Below, piece after piece: positions 31,819 to 40,260 of a DNA stretch of 61,981 nucleotides. The translations under genes were made by a program, and so were the position numbers. Source of the stretch: a virus. The stretch is from the IMG/VR virus record IMGVR_UViG_3300006641_000033, positions 1 through 61,981 of that record; one strand, given 5' to 3'. Under the pieces are notes generated by a model. That model searched no databases. It worked only from the letters and a program-made list of their open reading frames with translations, and was not told where the DNA came from. The first letter of the stretch is position 1; each line of letters begins with the position of its first letter.

Positions 31819-32348
31819 TGCTGATCTCTCACATCTATTGCGATATGGATGGCGTGCTCGCGAATTTCAAAAGTGCCGCCGAAGATTTTTTTGATATCGA
31901 TATCGACCGAGACAGTGCTGCATTTGACCGCATTTGGAGTGGTGCGCAAGGTAGTGAACGACTAAAGAAAGAATGGCCGACATTCTGGATGGATCTCGAT
32001 CCGATGCCCCATGCGGTCGCCCTCTGGAAAGTCATTAGCCCCTATCATCCGTCTATCCTCACGGCTATTCCACAAAATTGGCCGTCGAGCGCAACAGGGA
32101 AACTCGTCTGGTGCAAGCGTCACTTACCCAAATTCGGGTATCACCCGCAGCAGACATTTCATGCAGTGTCGCGCAGTCAAAAGCAGCACTACGCACGTCA
32201 AGCTGACGGCACGCCAAATATTCTCATCGACGATTTCACCAAAAATATTCATGAATGGGAACGTGCCGGTGGGATTGGCATTTTATACACAGATGGAATG
32301 ACGAGCGTCAATCGCGTCGAAGGTGTACTTCATCGTTTAGATAAATAG
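31818..32348 (+). CDS. HAD-superfamily 5'(3')-deoxyribonucleotidase-like
   Basis: A 176-residue HAD phosphatase. IYCDMDGVLANF holds the nucleophile DxDG at about residues 9-12. ILTAIPQNW fits motif II (S/T) and NILIDDFTKNIHEWERAGGI fits motif IV. These follow phage and mitochondrial deoxyribonucleotidases, which dephosphorylate dNMPs. It may balance pools with dUTPase, ThyX and gp1 kinase. It overlaps the previous stop by one base. Confidence 0.75.
   Translation: MLISHIYCDMDGVLANFKSAAEDFFDIDIDRDSAAFDRIWSGAQGSERLKKEWPTFWMDLDPMPHAVALWKVISPYHPSILTAIPQNWPSSATGKLVWCKRHLPKFGYHPQQTFHAVSRSQKQHYARQADGTPNILIDDFTKNIHEWERAGGIGILYTDGMTSVNRVEGVLHRLDK
32341..32347 (+). promoter_or_regulatory. Possible late-type promoter element ATAAATA
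   Basis: GATAAATAG, closer to the T4 late box than the other elements, spans the upstream stop codon and lies 24 bp before the ATG at 32372, with GGAGGC in between. Confidence 0.4.
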
Positions 32349-32371
32349 TCATTGATCACAATGGAGGCAGT

Positions 32372-32569
32372 ATGTCATCGCATATTTCAGTCAGTGAAGT
32401 GGAAGAACGTATCAAGCAGTTGAAGGCGACCGCAGAGCAGCTTGGACAAGAATTACAGAATCTCGACGCAGCGCGACAGCAGACATTTTTGCGGGCGCAA
32501 ATCGTACAGGGTGTGGTCGCGGTGTTAGAAGATCTGGTTCGCACGACTCGCCCCGACGATGGAGTTTGA
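32372..32569 (+). CDS. Small coiled-coil phage protein
   Basis: A 65-residue protein with a GGAGGC ribosome-binding site. It is almost entirely helical: SVSEVEERIKQLKATAEQLG followed by QELQNLDAARQQTFLRAQIV. Small coiled-coil proteins of this kind are frequent in T4-like phages. The end overlaps the next gene by 11 bp. Function unknown. Confidence 0.6.
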   Translation: MSSHISVSEVEERIKQLKATAEQLGQELQNLDAARQQTFLRAQIVQGVVAVLEDLVRTTRPDDGV

Positions 32570-32954
32570 ACAACTAACACCCAAGAATGCGATTCTCTAC
32601 GCGACGCGTATGTATGATAATCCGCAATGTATCTCTTTTGATGAGTTTGCGGAAGATTATAAGCGGTTCAAGTATATCAAACGACTGTGCCGCCGGTATG
32701 TGTTGTCAAAGCAATTGAGCGAACGGCTGATTCTGAATCATATCATTGGGTTAGTGAATGTGTTTGGCCCTGAAGCCACCGTGCGATTGTTGTTTGTGAA
32801 ATGCGACAACGAGCGCACCTATCGTGTGTTAAAACCGTTTCTGTCATATCTCGCAATACTGCCTGATGTGATTGTCGGTATCAACGGATATGATATCATC
32901 ACACGTGATATACCAAATGATGAGCGGATTTGGAAAAAACTACGAGAACTCTAA
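32559..32954 (+). CDS. Conserved T4-like phage protein (DUF7207-like)
   Basis: A 131-residue protein starting MEFEQLTPKNAILYATRMYD. The run FDEFAEDYKRFKYIKRLCRR and SERLILNHIIGLVNVFGPEA is strongly conserved in marine T4-like phages, where it is a standard hypothetical. It is helical and soluble. It overlaps both neighbours. Role unknown. Confidence 0.75.
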   Translation: MEFEQLTPKNAILYATRMYDNPQCISFDEFAEDYKRFKYIKRLCRRYVLSKQLSERLILNHIIGLVNVFGPEATVRLLFVKCDNERTYRVLKPFLSYLAILPDVIVGINGYDIITRDIPNDERIWKKLREL

Positions 32955-33862
32955 TGTCTTTACTTCCACGTCTTCAACGTATCCTTCGTGAATCGCCGGC
33001 GATTCTCGATAAGCCCACACGAACGCCTCAAGAAATTGCCGACAAGCACGGCGTGCCTCTTGCGGATATCGAAGCACAATTGAAAAAGGGTATTGCTGTC
33101 GAGAAGGAACATACATCAGACGAAGCGATTGCTCGGGAGATTGCGCTCGATCATCTTTCAGAAATGCCCGACTATTACGATAAACTGGCGAAGGTCGAAG
33201 AAACAGTTGCGAGGGTTCCCGGTCGATTACCAGAACGAGGAATGATGCCTTCACCCTTTCCAGTTACTAACTACCATATTCCGCTACACCAGAATTTTGT
33301 CAATGCCCCCGTCCGCCGCGTTTCTCTCCACGATCTTCACGCAACACAACGCACCGTCGATGCGGATAACGTCAGACGGTTTATCGACGACCCTACGCTT
33401 GGCGGAAAACCCATCGTCGCGAATCTTGACGGCACCCTGACCATTGTAGACGGGCATCATCGTCTTACCGCGGCCAAATTGCGTGGTGAAACGTATGCAC
33501 TCGCGCATGTTGTTGAGGATGCACCAGCGATGGCCGCGGGTCACGGAGCTATTGCAGGGATTGGCGTGGGCCCAAAGGGTGAACCTGGCGTCATGCTTCC
33601 GCGTAAGAAGCGCGTCGATGAAGCCGTCGCGGATACCTTCGGAAACGCGGATGTATTTGATGTCGATATGGATTTGGTCATGAACGTACGCGACCCCAAA
33701 AAAAATTGGGAACGGTATTCCAAATACGTAGGCATCGATGAAGTCGGTGAAGATATTCGTGCGCATGCTCGCAAGCACTGGAAGCGCGACATTATTCTTC
33801 GCGACAGTAAGACGGGTGTTATGCGGTTTTTGCGTCGTCGGCAACCTCGCGTGGTGAAGTAA
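32954..33862 (+). CDS. ParB/sulfiredoxin-like nuclease-domain protein
   Basis: A 302-residue protein whose ATG overlaps the previous stop. An N-terminal helical domain (DEAIAREIALDHLSEMPDYY) resembles DUF5661. The middle has a ParB/Srx-type core: VSLHDLHATQRTVDADNVRR, GKPIVANLDGTLTIVDGHHR and LTAAKLRG. The DGHHR motif is the usual nucleotide-binding/catalytic patch. A basic C-terminus (MRFLRRRQPRVVK) follows. Possibly a packaged nuclease or CTPase-like switch; not proven. Confidence 0.65.
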   Translation: MSLLPRLQRILRESPAILDKPTRTPQEIADKHGVPLADIEAQLKKGIAVEKEHTSDEAIAREIALDHLSEMPDYYDKLAKVEETVARVPGRLPERGMMPSPFPVTNYHIPLHQNFVNAPVRRVSLHDLHATQRTVDADNVRRFIDDPTLGGKPIVANLDGTLTIVDGHHRLTAAKLRGETYALAHVVEDAPAMAAGHGAIAGIGVGPKGEPGVMLPRKKRVDEAVADTFGNADVFDVDMDLVMNVRDPKKNWERYSKYVGIDEVGEDIRAHARKHWKRDIILRDSKTGVMRFLRRRQPRVVK

Positions 33863-34347
33863 TGGATAACGGATTTGCCGCGCTGCTCGGTTCATTGACA
33901 GGATTCTCGGCGAGTTTGGTGCCGCATCTTATCGATCTGTATCGTTCGTATCAAAGTCATACGTATAAGATGGAAGAACGTCAGCAAGAGTTGCAAGCTG
34001 CGGAAGCGAACTACAAGTTTCAAATAGAGAAAAGCAATACCACGGCCAGTACCGCAGAACTGAAAGCACTGTTGGCACACGACGAAAATCTGACTAGCAG
34101 TAAATGGCTACAAGATCTTCGTGCTAGTGTACGCCCGGTCGTAACGTATATATTCATGCTGTTGTTCGTATTTGTCAAAGTAGCATCGTTTATTCATTTT
34201 GCTAACGATCCTCGGATTGACGTGACGACCGCCGTCACATTATTATGGGATACGGAAACTATTGCGCTGTTTTCCGCAGTGCTTTCATTTTGGTTCGGGT
34301 CGCGTGCGATGGATAGTTATCGCTTATCGACCCGCATTAAGAAGTAA
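33862..34347 (+). CDS. Holin-like membrane protein (3TM type)
   Basis: A 161-residue protein coupled to the upstream gene by one base. A first hydrophobic stretch (GFAALLGSLTGFSASLVPHL) is followed by a charged helix and then two strong membrane helices (PVVTYIFMLLFVFVKVASFI; TIALFSAVLSFWFGSRAMDS). The pattern RPVVTY...ALFSAVLSFWFG is that of the 3TM holin family. A holin would release the lysozymes encoded at 18.6 and 40.3 kb. Confidence 0.6.
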   Translation: MDNGFAALLGSLTGFSASLVPHLIDLYRSYQSHTYKMEERQQELQAAEANYKFQIEKSNTTASTAELKALLAHDENLTSSKWLQDLRASVRPVVTYIFMLLFVFVKVASFIHFANDPRIDVTTAVTLLWDTETIALFSAVLSFWFGSRAMDSYRLSTRIKK

Positions 34348-34352
34348 ACTAT

Positions 34353-34811
34353 ATGACGACTCGACGCTCGGCACGTGCTCGATACCCTCGCGACATTGAT
34401 TTGGCCACAGAATTGGAAATCGCGAAGCAAGTAGAAACGACGGAAGAAAAAGTCATGAAGAGACTTGACGAATCGGTGGTGCGATTCGAAACCGTCACAC
34501 ACGAGATGCGAGAAAAGCAAACGTCAGACAGAGCCTATCTTACGGAAAGCGTACAAACCGTGGAACGCAACCTCACCGAAAAAATCGAAACCGAAACAAA
34601 GCGCCTCACCGCACATTTTGATTCCGCTATCGCCAAGCTCGATGCAAAATGGAGTCAGCAAGTACAGGAACTGGAAACCCGCGATAGAAATATCGAAAAG
34701 CGCGTGGGCCTGCTAGAAAATTGGCGTTGGCTATTGGTTGGTGGTGGAGTGGTCGTATTGTGGATCGTATCGCAGATCATTCTCGATAAAATTGTGCACA
34801 CTCCACAGTAA
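34353..34811 (+). CDS. Tail-anchored coiled-coil protein
   Basis: A 152-residue protein starting MTTRRSARARYPRDIDLATE. Residues of about 20-120 form a long coiled coil rich in Glu, Lys and Thr. The C-terminus is one membrane helix (WRWLLVGGGVVVLWIVSQII) with a short tail. It follows the holin-like gene by 5 bp, so a lysis-control role is possible. Its stop codon lies in the loop of a CCACAG/CTGTGG hairpin that overlaps the primase promoter. Confidence 0.6.
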   Translation: MTTRRSARARYPRDIDLATELEIAKQVETTEEKVMKRLDESVVRFETVTHEMREKQTSDRAYLTESVQTVERNLTEKIETETKRLTAHFDSAIAKLDAKWSQQVQELETRDRNIEKRVGLLENWRWLLVGGGVVVLWIVSQIILDKIVHTPQ

Positions 34812-34815
34812 ACTG

Positions 34816-34824
34816 TGGTATACT
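34816..34824 (+). promoter_or_regulatory. Extended -10 promoter for the primase
   Basis: TGGTATACT (TGTGGTATACT in context), 10 bp before the primase ATG. It overlaps the inverted repeat CCACAGTAAACTGTGG at 34803-34818. Confidence 0.55.
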
Positions 34825-34834
34825 GCATTTTACT

Positions 34835-35854
34835 ATGTCGTTGTGGCGTGATAAAAAATATGTGAACCTTCTCGCTGCTCAGTTGCCACGGTTTCGTTGG
34901 AAATCGTCTACGATTGCCAATTGCCGATGTGTCTTGTGCGGCGACTCCGCAAAAAGTCAACTCAAAGCACGCGGCTATTTCTTCCCACACAAGCAATCCT
35001 ATCTGTATAAATGCCACGATTGTGGTGTGTCGATTCCGTTGGCGGCGTTTCTCTATCGCGTGTCGCGACAGTTGCATCACGAATATGTTATGGAGAAATG
35101 GAAAGACGATGCACCAGAGGTAGTTCCGGCCTCCACACCATCACAGACCGTCTTTACGCCATCTCGGGTGTTTACACAGCCGAAAGAGATGGAGCAACTA
35201 TCGGCATCCGTGCTCTCTCCAGAATTGATTGCGGTTCGAGAATTCGTCGAACATCGACAGATACCCGCATCCGCATTGAAGTATTTGTATGGCACCACAC
35301 ACGCGCACACGTTTCTGCAACCCCTCGTCGGCGATGCGAAAGCCGCCGCAGTCAAGGATGGCCTTTCCTATCTGGTGATTCCCCTGTGCCTTCCAAACGG
35401 CACATGGTATGGTGCACAGTTTCGACTGTTGACACGAAAAGAATATTTGACGTTTCGTTGGGGGCACGATCGACTGCGCGTCTTTGGATTGCAGTATTGC
35501 AATCTCACACAACCCGTGTATTGCGTCGAAGGCCCGCTCGATGCACTCTGCCTACCCAATGCGTTAGCAATGTGCGGATCGGATTTGCAGGGAGGCGTCG
35601 ATGCGCTTCGTGCAGAAGGTCTTGAACCGAAACGCTATGTATTGGTGTGGGATAATGAACCTCGAAATACTTCCGTGCGCGCATTGATTACGAAGGCCGT
35701 ACACAAGGGTGAGCCCGTTGTCATTTGGCCACCGGCACTTCCCAAAGATGTGAATGAAATGGTGCAGCATGGAATCGACGCGATTGCTCTTATTCGCGCA
35801 CATACATATCAAGGTATTCGAGCAGAATTGGAGTTACAGCAATGGCAGAAGTGA
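34835..35854 (+). CDS. 61: DNA primase gp61
   Basis: A 339-residue primase (T4 gp61 is 342). The zinc module is CVLCG at about residue 32 with YKCHDCG at about 60. The Toprim core has YCVEGPLDALCLPNALAMCG (catalytic Glu) and KRYVLVWDNEPRN (metal Asp). It synthesises RNA primers in complex with gp41. The start is 10 bp after the -10, so the leader is very short. The end overlaps thyX by 13 bp. Confidence 0.93.
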   Translation: MSLWRDKKYVNLLAAQLPRFRWKSSTIANCRCVLCGDSAKSQLKARGYFFPHKQSYLYKCHDCGVSIPLAAFLYRVSRQLHHEYVMEKWKDDAPEVVPASTPSQTVFTPSRVFTQPKEMEQLSASVLSPELIAVREFVEHRQIPASALKYLYGTTHAHTFLQPLVGDAKAAAVKDGLSYLVIPLCLPNGTWYGAQFRLLTRKEYLTFRWGHDRLRVFGLQYCNLTQPVYCVEGPLDALCLPNALAMCGSDLQGGVDALRAEGLEPKRYVLVWDNEPRNTSVRALITKAVHKGEPVVIWPPALPKDVNEMVQHGIDAIALIRAHTYQGIRAELELQQWQK

Positions 35855-36756
35855 AAAATGATAACGGTATTCTTCGGTTCGCACACACCGCAGATAAGTT
35901 TGGTGCCCGACCGGAGAACCCGGACACCGCATTGGCATCAATGCCTGTGCATGACAACGGTCATGTCGCGCTGCTCTCTGTATATGGCAGTGATGAGTTG
36001 ATTGTTGATGCCGCACGTATCAGTTATGGAAAAGGCACAAAATCTACACGCAGCACTGCGGCACTCATTCGATATCTGTTGCGACACAAGCACACCAGCC
36101 CATTCGAACAAGCAGAAGTGACGTTTGTGCTTCGTGCACCCATCTTCGTTGTGCGTCAACTGATTCGACATCGCACCGCGAATGTCAATGAGTACAGTGC
36201 GCGGTACAGCGAATTATCGAATGAGTTTTATCTACCCGGTCGCACCCATTTAGCCGAGCAATCAAAGACGAACAAGCAAGGTCGTCAAAAGAAGAGTCTG
36301 GAAGACCGTCATGATGCGGTGCAGATGGAGTTCGTGCAAGCGCAACAGAACGGCATCGATACGTATCAGCGTCTCCTCACAAAGCACAATGTCGCTAGAG
36401 AACTCGCACGTGTCGTCACCAGTGTCGGCACCTACACGGAACTCTATTGGAAGTGCGATCTACATAACTTCATGCACTTCTTGAACCTTCGCATGGATGA
36501 ACATGCTCAGCAAGAAATTCGCGACTATGCAAATATTATGTATCAGTGCGCTCTTCCGTTTTTTCCGATCTCGTTTCAAGCGTGGAATGACTACGTGCGA
36601 AACAGCTACACCCTGAGTGCTGCGGAGCGGCGAATGTTGGGGGACATTCTTCGCGCCCACGTGACCACGAATACTGCGTGGCCTACCAACACATATGGGA
36701 TGTCAGATCGGGAATATGCAGAGTTCAAATCGTTTTTAGATCTCACATTAGTATAA
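35842..36756 (+). CDS. thyX: Flavin-dependent thymidylate synthase ThyX
   Basis: A 304-residue protein. The ThyX signature RHRTANVNEYSARYS lies at about residues 109-123, preceded by HKHTSPFEQAEVTFVLRAPI and followed by ELYWKCDLHNFMHFLNLRMD. It makes dTMP from dUMP with methylene-tetrahydrofolate, FAD and NADPH. T4 has the unrelated ThyA (td), so this is a family replacement. It overlaps the primase gene by 13 bp. A homing-endonuclease remnant follows directly. Confidence 0.95.
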   Translation: MAEVKNDNGILRFAHTADKFGARPENPDTALASMPVHDNGHVALLSVYGSDELIVDAARISYGKGTKSTRSTAALIRYLLRHKHTSPFEQAEVTFVLRAPIFVVRQLIRHRTANVNEYSARYSELSNEFYLPGRTHLAEQSKTNKQGRQKKSLEDRHDAVQMEFVQAQQNGIDTYQRLLTKHNVARELARVVTSVGTYTELYWKCDLHNFMHFLNLRMDEHAQQEIRDYANIMYQCALPFFPISFQAWNDYVRNSYTLSAAERRMLGDILRAHVTTNTAWPTNTYGMSDREYAEFKSFLDLTLV

Positions 36757-36859
36757 ATGTGTGCATAAGGATGTCAATGTAATCAAATGGGATCTTGATC
36801 ATCAACAGTTTTTAGATTTATGTAAAATCATCACGGAGAGAAACAATGCAAGAGAATAA
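36752..36859 (+). pseudogene. C-terminal remnant of an HNH homing endonuclease
   Basis: The gap between thyX and the RNR gene translates in one frame to YKCVHKDVNVIKWDLDHQQF and continues LDLCKIITERNNARE before a stop. VHKDVN...K...F...LC is the usual end of phage HNH homing endonucleases, and the intact HNH gene at 38865 ends in VHKDVNMMKNHFPESRFIEV followed by CQAVN. The nuclease domain is missing, so this is a decayed copy. Its end overlaps the RNR start by 14 bp. Confidence 0.65.
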
Positions 36860-38795
36860 AGACGAGTTTGGCATGACACCCTATATGCAGTTTATCCATC
36901 TTTCTCGTTATGCGCGGTGGAATCCACAAGAAAACCGTCGTGAAACATGGCAAGAAACCATTACACGATATTTTGACTTCTTTGCGAAACATCTCAAGGA
37001 ACATTACAAATATACGTTATCCGATGCGTTGCGAAAAGAACTTGAAACCGCAGTCTTGAAACTGGATGTGATGCCTTCAATGCGGTGTCTCATGACCGCG
37101 GGTGAAGCATTAGAACGCGAGAACGTCGCAGGCTATAACTGCTCCTACGTCGCAATCGATTCACCACGTGCATTTGACGAGATCTTGTACATTCTCATGA
37201 ACGGTACCGGCGTCGGGTTCAGCGTCGAGTCACAATGTGTTGACCAGTTACCAAAGATCGCGGATGAGTTTCATGATACGGAAACATGTCTTATCGTGCG
37301 TGATAGTAAGCTCGGGTGGGCGAAAGCGTTCAAAGAACTGATCGCAATGCTGTATGCAGGGCAGATTCCCACGTGGGATGTAAGTCGTGTGCGCCCAGCA
37401 GGAACGCCGTTGAAGACATTTGGTGGTCGTGCGAGTGGCCCGGAACCGTTGGTGGAACTCTTTAAGTTCTGTGTGCGCGTATTTCGTGCGGCGGCCGGGC
37501 GTCGATTGACGACGCTCGAATGCCACGATATTGTCTGCAAGATCGCGGAAATCGTCGTCGTCGGTGGCGTGCGACGCAGTGCGCTGATCTCCCTGTCAGA
37601 TTTGTATGATGACAGAATGCGCCACGCGAAGAACGGCGAATGGTGGAACATGAACTCCCATCGTGCGCTGTCGAATAACAGCTACGTAGCGCATCGCGAA
37701 CGCCCCACGCTGACGACATTCATCGATGAGTGGAAGGCGCTCTATGAGAGCAAGAGCGGGGAACGTGGTGTGTTCTCTCGGTACGGGGCGAAGCAGCAAG
37801 CAGAAAAAACCGGTCGGCGCAATGCGGAACATGATTTTGGCACCAATCCGTGCTCGGAGATCATTCTGCGCAGCCGTGAGTTCTGCAATCTGTCGGAAGT
37901 CGTCGTTCGCGCAGACGATACCCTCGACACACTGAAGAACAAAGTGCGGTTGGCCACGATTCTTGGCACCTTTCAGTCAACATTGACAAACTTCAACTAC
38001 ATCAATAAAGACTGGAAGCGCAACTGCGACGAAGAGCGATTGCTTGGCGTTTCGCTGACCGGTATCATGGATAGCAAACTAACCAACGGCACTGAGAAGA
38101 ACCTCGAAACGCGATTGCAGGAACTGAAGCGCGTGGCCATCGAGACGAACGAACAGTTTGCCGCAACGCTCAAGATTCCGCAGAGTGCTGCGATTACGTG
38201 CGTCAAGCCGTCAGGAACGGTGTCAAACCTTGTCGATAGCGCCTCTGGCATTCATGCTCGACACTCCGAATACTACATTCGTACCGTGCGGGCGGATAAG
38301 AAAGATCCGTTGGCGCAGATGATGATCGATGCAGGATTCTCTGCAGAGCCCGATGTAATGCGCCCTGAGCACACATGGGTGTTCTCCTTCCCACAGAAGT
38401 CGCCCAAAGGTGCGATCACGCGTCATCAGCGTTCCGCGATTCAGCAGTTAGAGTTTTGGAAAGTGTATCAGGACAACTGGTGTGAACATAAGCCGAGTGC
38501 GACTATCTACGTCAAGGAAGACGAATGGCTCGACGTCGGCGCGTGGATCTATCGCAATTTCGATAGCGTGTCAGGGCTGTCGTTTCTTCCGAACTCGGAG
38601 CACATTTATCAGCAGGCCCCCTATCAAGACATCACTAAAGTGGAATATGACGAATGGGTGAAAAAGATGCCCAAGAACGTAGATTGGTCGCGGTTGTCAG
38701 ACTATGAAAAGGCGGATAACACGACGGGTGCACAAGAACTCGCGTGTAGCGCGGGAGTATGCGATATAGTTGACATCACCTCGCAACGCTCATAA
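36846..38795 (+). CDS. nrdJ: Class II (B12-dependent) ribonucleotide reductase
   Basis: A 649-residue monomeric class II enzyme. It has GYNCSYVAIDSPRAFDEILY (first redox Cys), ILMNGTGVGFSVE, GTNPCSEIILRSREFCNLSE (radical-site region), ITCVKPSGTVSNLVDSASGI, and a C-terminal redox pair in LACSAGVCDI. It reduces ribonucleotides using adenosylcobalamin, so the host must supply B12. No small subunit is needed and none is seen, unlike T4 NrdA/NrdB. A GGAGAG site precedes the ATG. Confidence 0.9.
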   Translation: MQENKDEFGMTPYMQFIHLSRYARWNPQENRRETWQETITRYFDFFAKHLKEHYKYTLSDALRKELETAVLKLDVMPSMRCLMTAGEALERENVAGYNCSYVAIDSPRAFDEILYILMNGTGVGFSVESQCVDQLPKIADEFHDTETCLIVRDSKLGWAKAFKELIAMLYAGQIPTWDVSRVRPAGTPLKTFGGRASGPEPLVELFKFCVRVFRAAAGRRLTTLECHDIVCKIAEIVVVGGVRRSALISLSDLYDDRMRHAKNGEWWNMNSHRALSNNSYVAHRERPTLTTFIDEWKALYESKSGERGVFSRYGAKQQAEKTGRRNAEHDFGTNPCSEIILRSREFCNLSEVVVRADDTLDTLKNKVRLATILGTFQSTLTNFNYINKDWKRNCDEERLLGVSLTGIMDSKLTNGTEKNLETRLQELKRVAIETNEQFAATLKIPQSAAITCVKPSGTVSNLVDSASGIHARHSEYYIRTVRADKKDPLAQMMIDAGFSAEPDVMRPEHTWVFSFPQKSPKGAITRHQRSAIQQLEFWKVYQDNWCEHKPSATIYVKEDEWLDVGAWIYRNFDSVSGLSFLPNSEHIYQQAPYQDITKVEYDEWVKKMPKNVDWSRLSDYEKADNTTGAQELACSAGVCDIVDITSQRS

Positions 38796-38849
38796 TGCCT
38801 GAGAACATGTGTGACGTGTGTATCCGGAGTATGTGAAATATAAGTTTCC

Positions 38850-38856
38850 CTAAATA
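38850..38856 (+). promoter_or_regulatory. Late-type promoter element CTAAATA
   Basis: CTAAATA with flanks CC and GAT lies 8 bp before the HNH-gene ATG at 38865. Confidence 0.5.
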
Positions 38857-38864
38857 GATTGCAT

Positions 38865-39440
38865 ATGTCACAAGCCGTAAAGGGAAACAAACTACCCATT
38901 TTCCGTGGTCACGACTATACCGGAGAAAAAATCGGACGTTGGTTGGTTCTGGGCCAATCGCGCTGTGAACGATATCCTACCGGAAGGAATTATCGTACAA
39001 AATGGTTGTGTCGCTGTGATTGTGGTACTGAAAAATGGATAACTAAGGAAAGCCTTACAAAAGGAAAAAGTAAGGGATGCTATTCCTGTTCGGTCGAAAA
39101 TAGTTTCGGAGAAAACAATCCCAATTGGAAGGGAGACGGGGTTGTATCTGGTTCATATTGGTATCGTATGATACATAGTGCGGAATATCGAAACATCGAA
39201 GTTTCCGTAAGCATTGAAAATTTGAACGAGATATGGACGGGTTATTGTGTTTTAACCGGATGGCCTATTTCAACCGAAGATGGAACCGCATCCCTCGACA
39301 GGATCGACAGCGATGCGGGATATGTGCCCGGTAACATTCAATGGGTTCATAAAGACGTCAACATGATGAAAAATCACTTTCCCGAATCACGGTTCATCGA
39401 AGTATGCCAAGCGGTAAATGTGCACCTCACCAAACCCTAA
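38865..39440 (+). CDS. HNH homing endonuclease-like protein
   Basis: A 191-residue protein. The N-terminal part has a zinc-ribbon DNA-binding module: WLCRCDCGTEKWI and KSKGCYSCS. The C-terminal HNH core is YCVLTGWPISTEDGTASLDR, IDSDAGYVPGNIQWVHKDVN and MMKNHF. The A+T-rich codon use and free-standing position after nrdJ fit a mobile homing endonuclease. I start at ATG 38865 rather than TTG 38859. A relative is decayed on the other side of nrdJ. Confidence 0.8.
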   Translation: MSQAVKGNKLPIFRGHDYTGEKIGRWLVLGQSRCERYPTGRNYRTKWLCRCDCGTEKWITKESLTKGKSKGCYSCSVENSFGENNPNWKGDGVVSGSYWYRMIHSAEYRNIEVSVSIENLNEIWTGYCVLTGWPISTEDGTASLDRIDSDAGYVPGNIQWVHKDVNMMKNHFPESRFIEVCQAVNVHLTKP

Positions 39441-39443
39441 ATA
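39437..39443 (+). promoter_or_regulatory. Late-type promoter element CTAAATA
   Basis: CTAAATA with flanks CC and TCT overlaps the end of the HNH gene and lies 24 bp before the ATG at 39468, with AAGGAGAG in between. Confidence 0.5.
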
Positions 39444-39467
39444 TCTCTATGTTCCAAGGAGAGATAC

Positions 39468-39674
39468 ATGGCTAAGAAAAGTATCACCATCGATTGCCCA
39501 CAGTGCATGAACACATGCACTGTGCATGGCCAGAATGCAGAACTCTCACAGTTTTGCCCGTTCTGTGGTGAAGTGTTTGTTGCGGCATATGATGACGATG
39601 ATGACGATGAATCATACGGTGCAGATTTTGATGATGATGATTACCGCTCACTTGCGGATGATGACGAAGAATAA
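39468..39674 (+). CDS. Small zinc-ribbon protein with acidic tail
   Basis: A 68-residue protein with AAGGAGAG before the start. CPQCMNTC and CPFCGEVF form a four-cysteine zinc ribbon. The C-terminal half is almost all Asp and Glu with Tyr and Ser (YDDDDDDESYGADFDDDDYR). Such acidic-tail ribbons are common in T4-like phages. Function unknown; a DNA-mimic or protein-binding role is possible. Confidence 0.65.
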   Translation: MAKKSITIDCPQCMNTCTVHGQNAELSQFCPFCGEVFVAAYDDDDDDESYGADFDDDDYRSLADDDEE

Positions 39675-39677
39675 CGC

Positions 39678-40232
39678 ATGACTGTTGGAATTGATTATAG
39701 TATGCAGGCACCTGCGGCGTGTGTCTTCTCGGAGACGCCGCAATTCTGGTGCGCGAGTCAACGCTCGTTTCCAACCTTGCCATCCCTCACCACGACAACG
39801 ATTTCTGTTACCGAAGTCGTTCCACGTGCGGAACAGATGGCACAAGCGTTGATTCAATGGTTACAGCATTATCCAGATGTTCGTACCGTGTATATTGAAG
39901 ACTATGCCTACAATGCAACTGGGCGCGTCTTTCATATCGGTGAACATGCAGGCATCCTCAAATATCTTTTGTGGTTGTCTCGCTACGATATCGTCGCGGT
40001 TCCGCCTACCGTCATTAAGAAGTTTGCGACCGGTAAGGGGAATGCCGATAAGAATCGTATGACGAGTGCATTCATGAAAGAATACCCCGAGGCGCATCGC
40101 TGGCAAGCCACATTCTTCCCTCGCACGGCTGCCACTGCGTCTGTTGCCAAATCCCCTCTTTCTGATTTGGCGGATGCTTACTGGATTGCCAAGTATGCGA
40201 AAGCATACATTGACAAGACAACAGTAAAATAG
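39678..40232 (+). CDS. RuvC-like Holliday junction resolvase
   Basis: A 184-residue RNase H-fold nuclease. TVGIDYSMQAPA carries the first catalytic Asp; VYIEDYAYNATGRVFHIGEH carries the Glu; PLSDLADAYWIAKYA carries the last Asp. VPPTVIKKFATGKGNADKNR is a further conserved block. It would cut branched replication and recombination intermediates before packaging, the job of T4 gp49, which is not seen here. Three bases separate it from the ribbon gene. Confidence 0.8.
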   Translation: MTVGIDYSMQAPAACVFSETPQFWCASQRSFPTLPSLTTTTISVTEVVPRAEQMAQALIQWLQHYPDVRTVYIEDYAYNATGRVFHIGEHAGILKYLLWLSRYDIVAVPPTVIKKFATGKGNADKNRMTSAFMKEYPEAHRWQATFFPRTAATASVAKSPLSDLADAYWIAKYAKAYIDKTTVK

Positions 40233-40238
40233 TATAAT
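40210..40238 (+). promoter_or_regulatory. Full-consensus sigma70-type promoter
   Basis: TTGACA, a 17-bp spacer and TATAAT: both boxes are perfect consensus. It drives the carboxypeptidase-lysozyme gene and overlaps the end of the resolvase gene. Confidence 0.85.
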
Positions 40239-40260
40239 CTTAACCAAATTAGGAGGTTAT

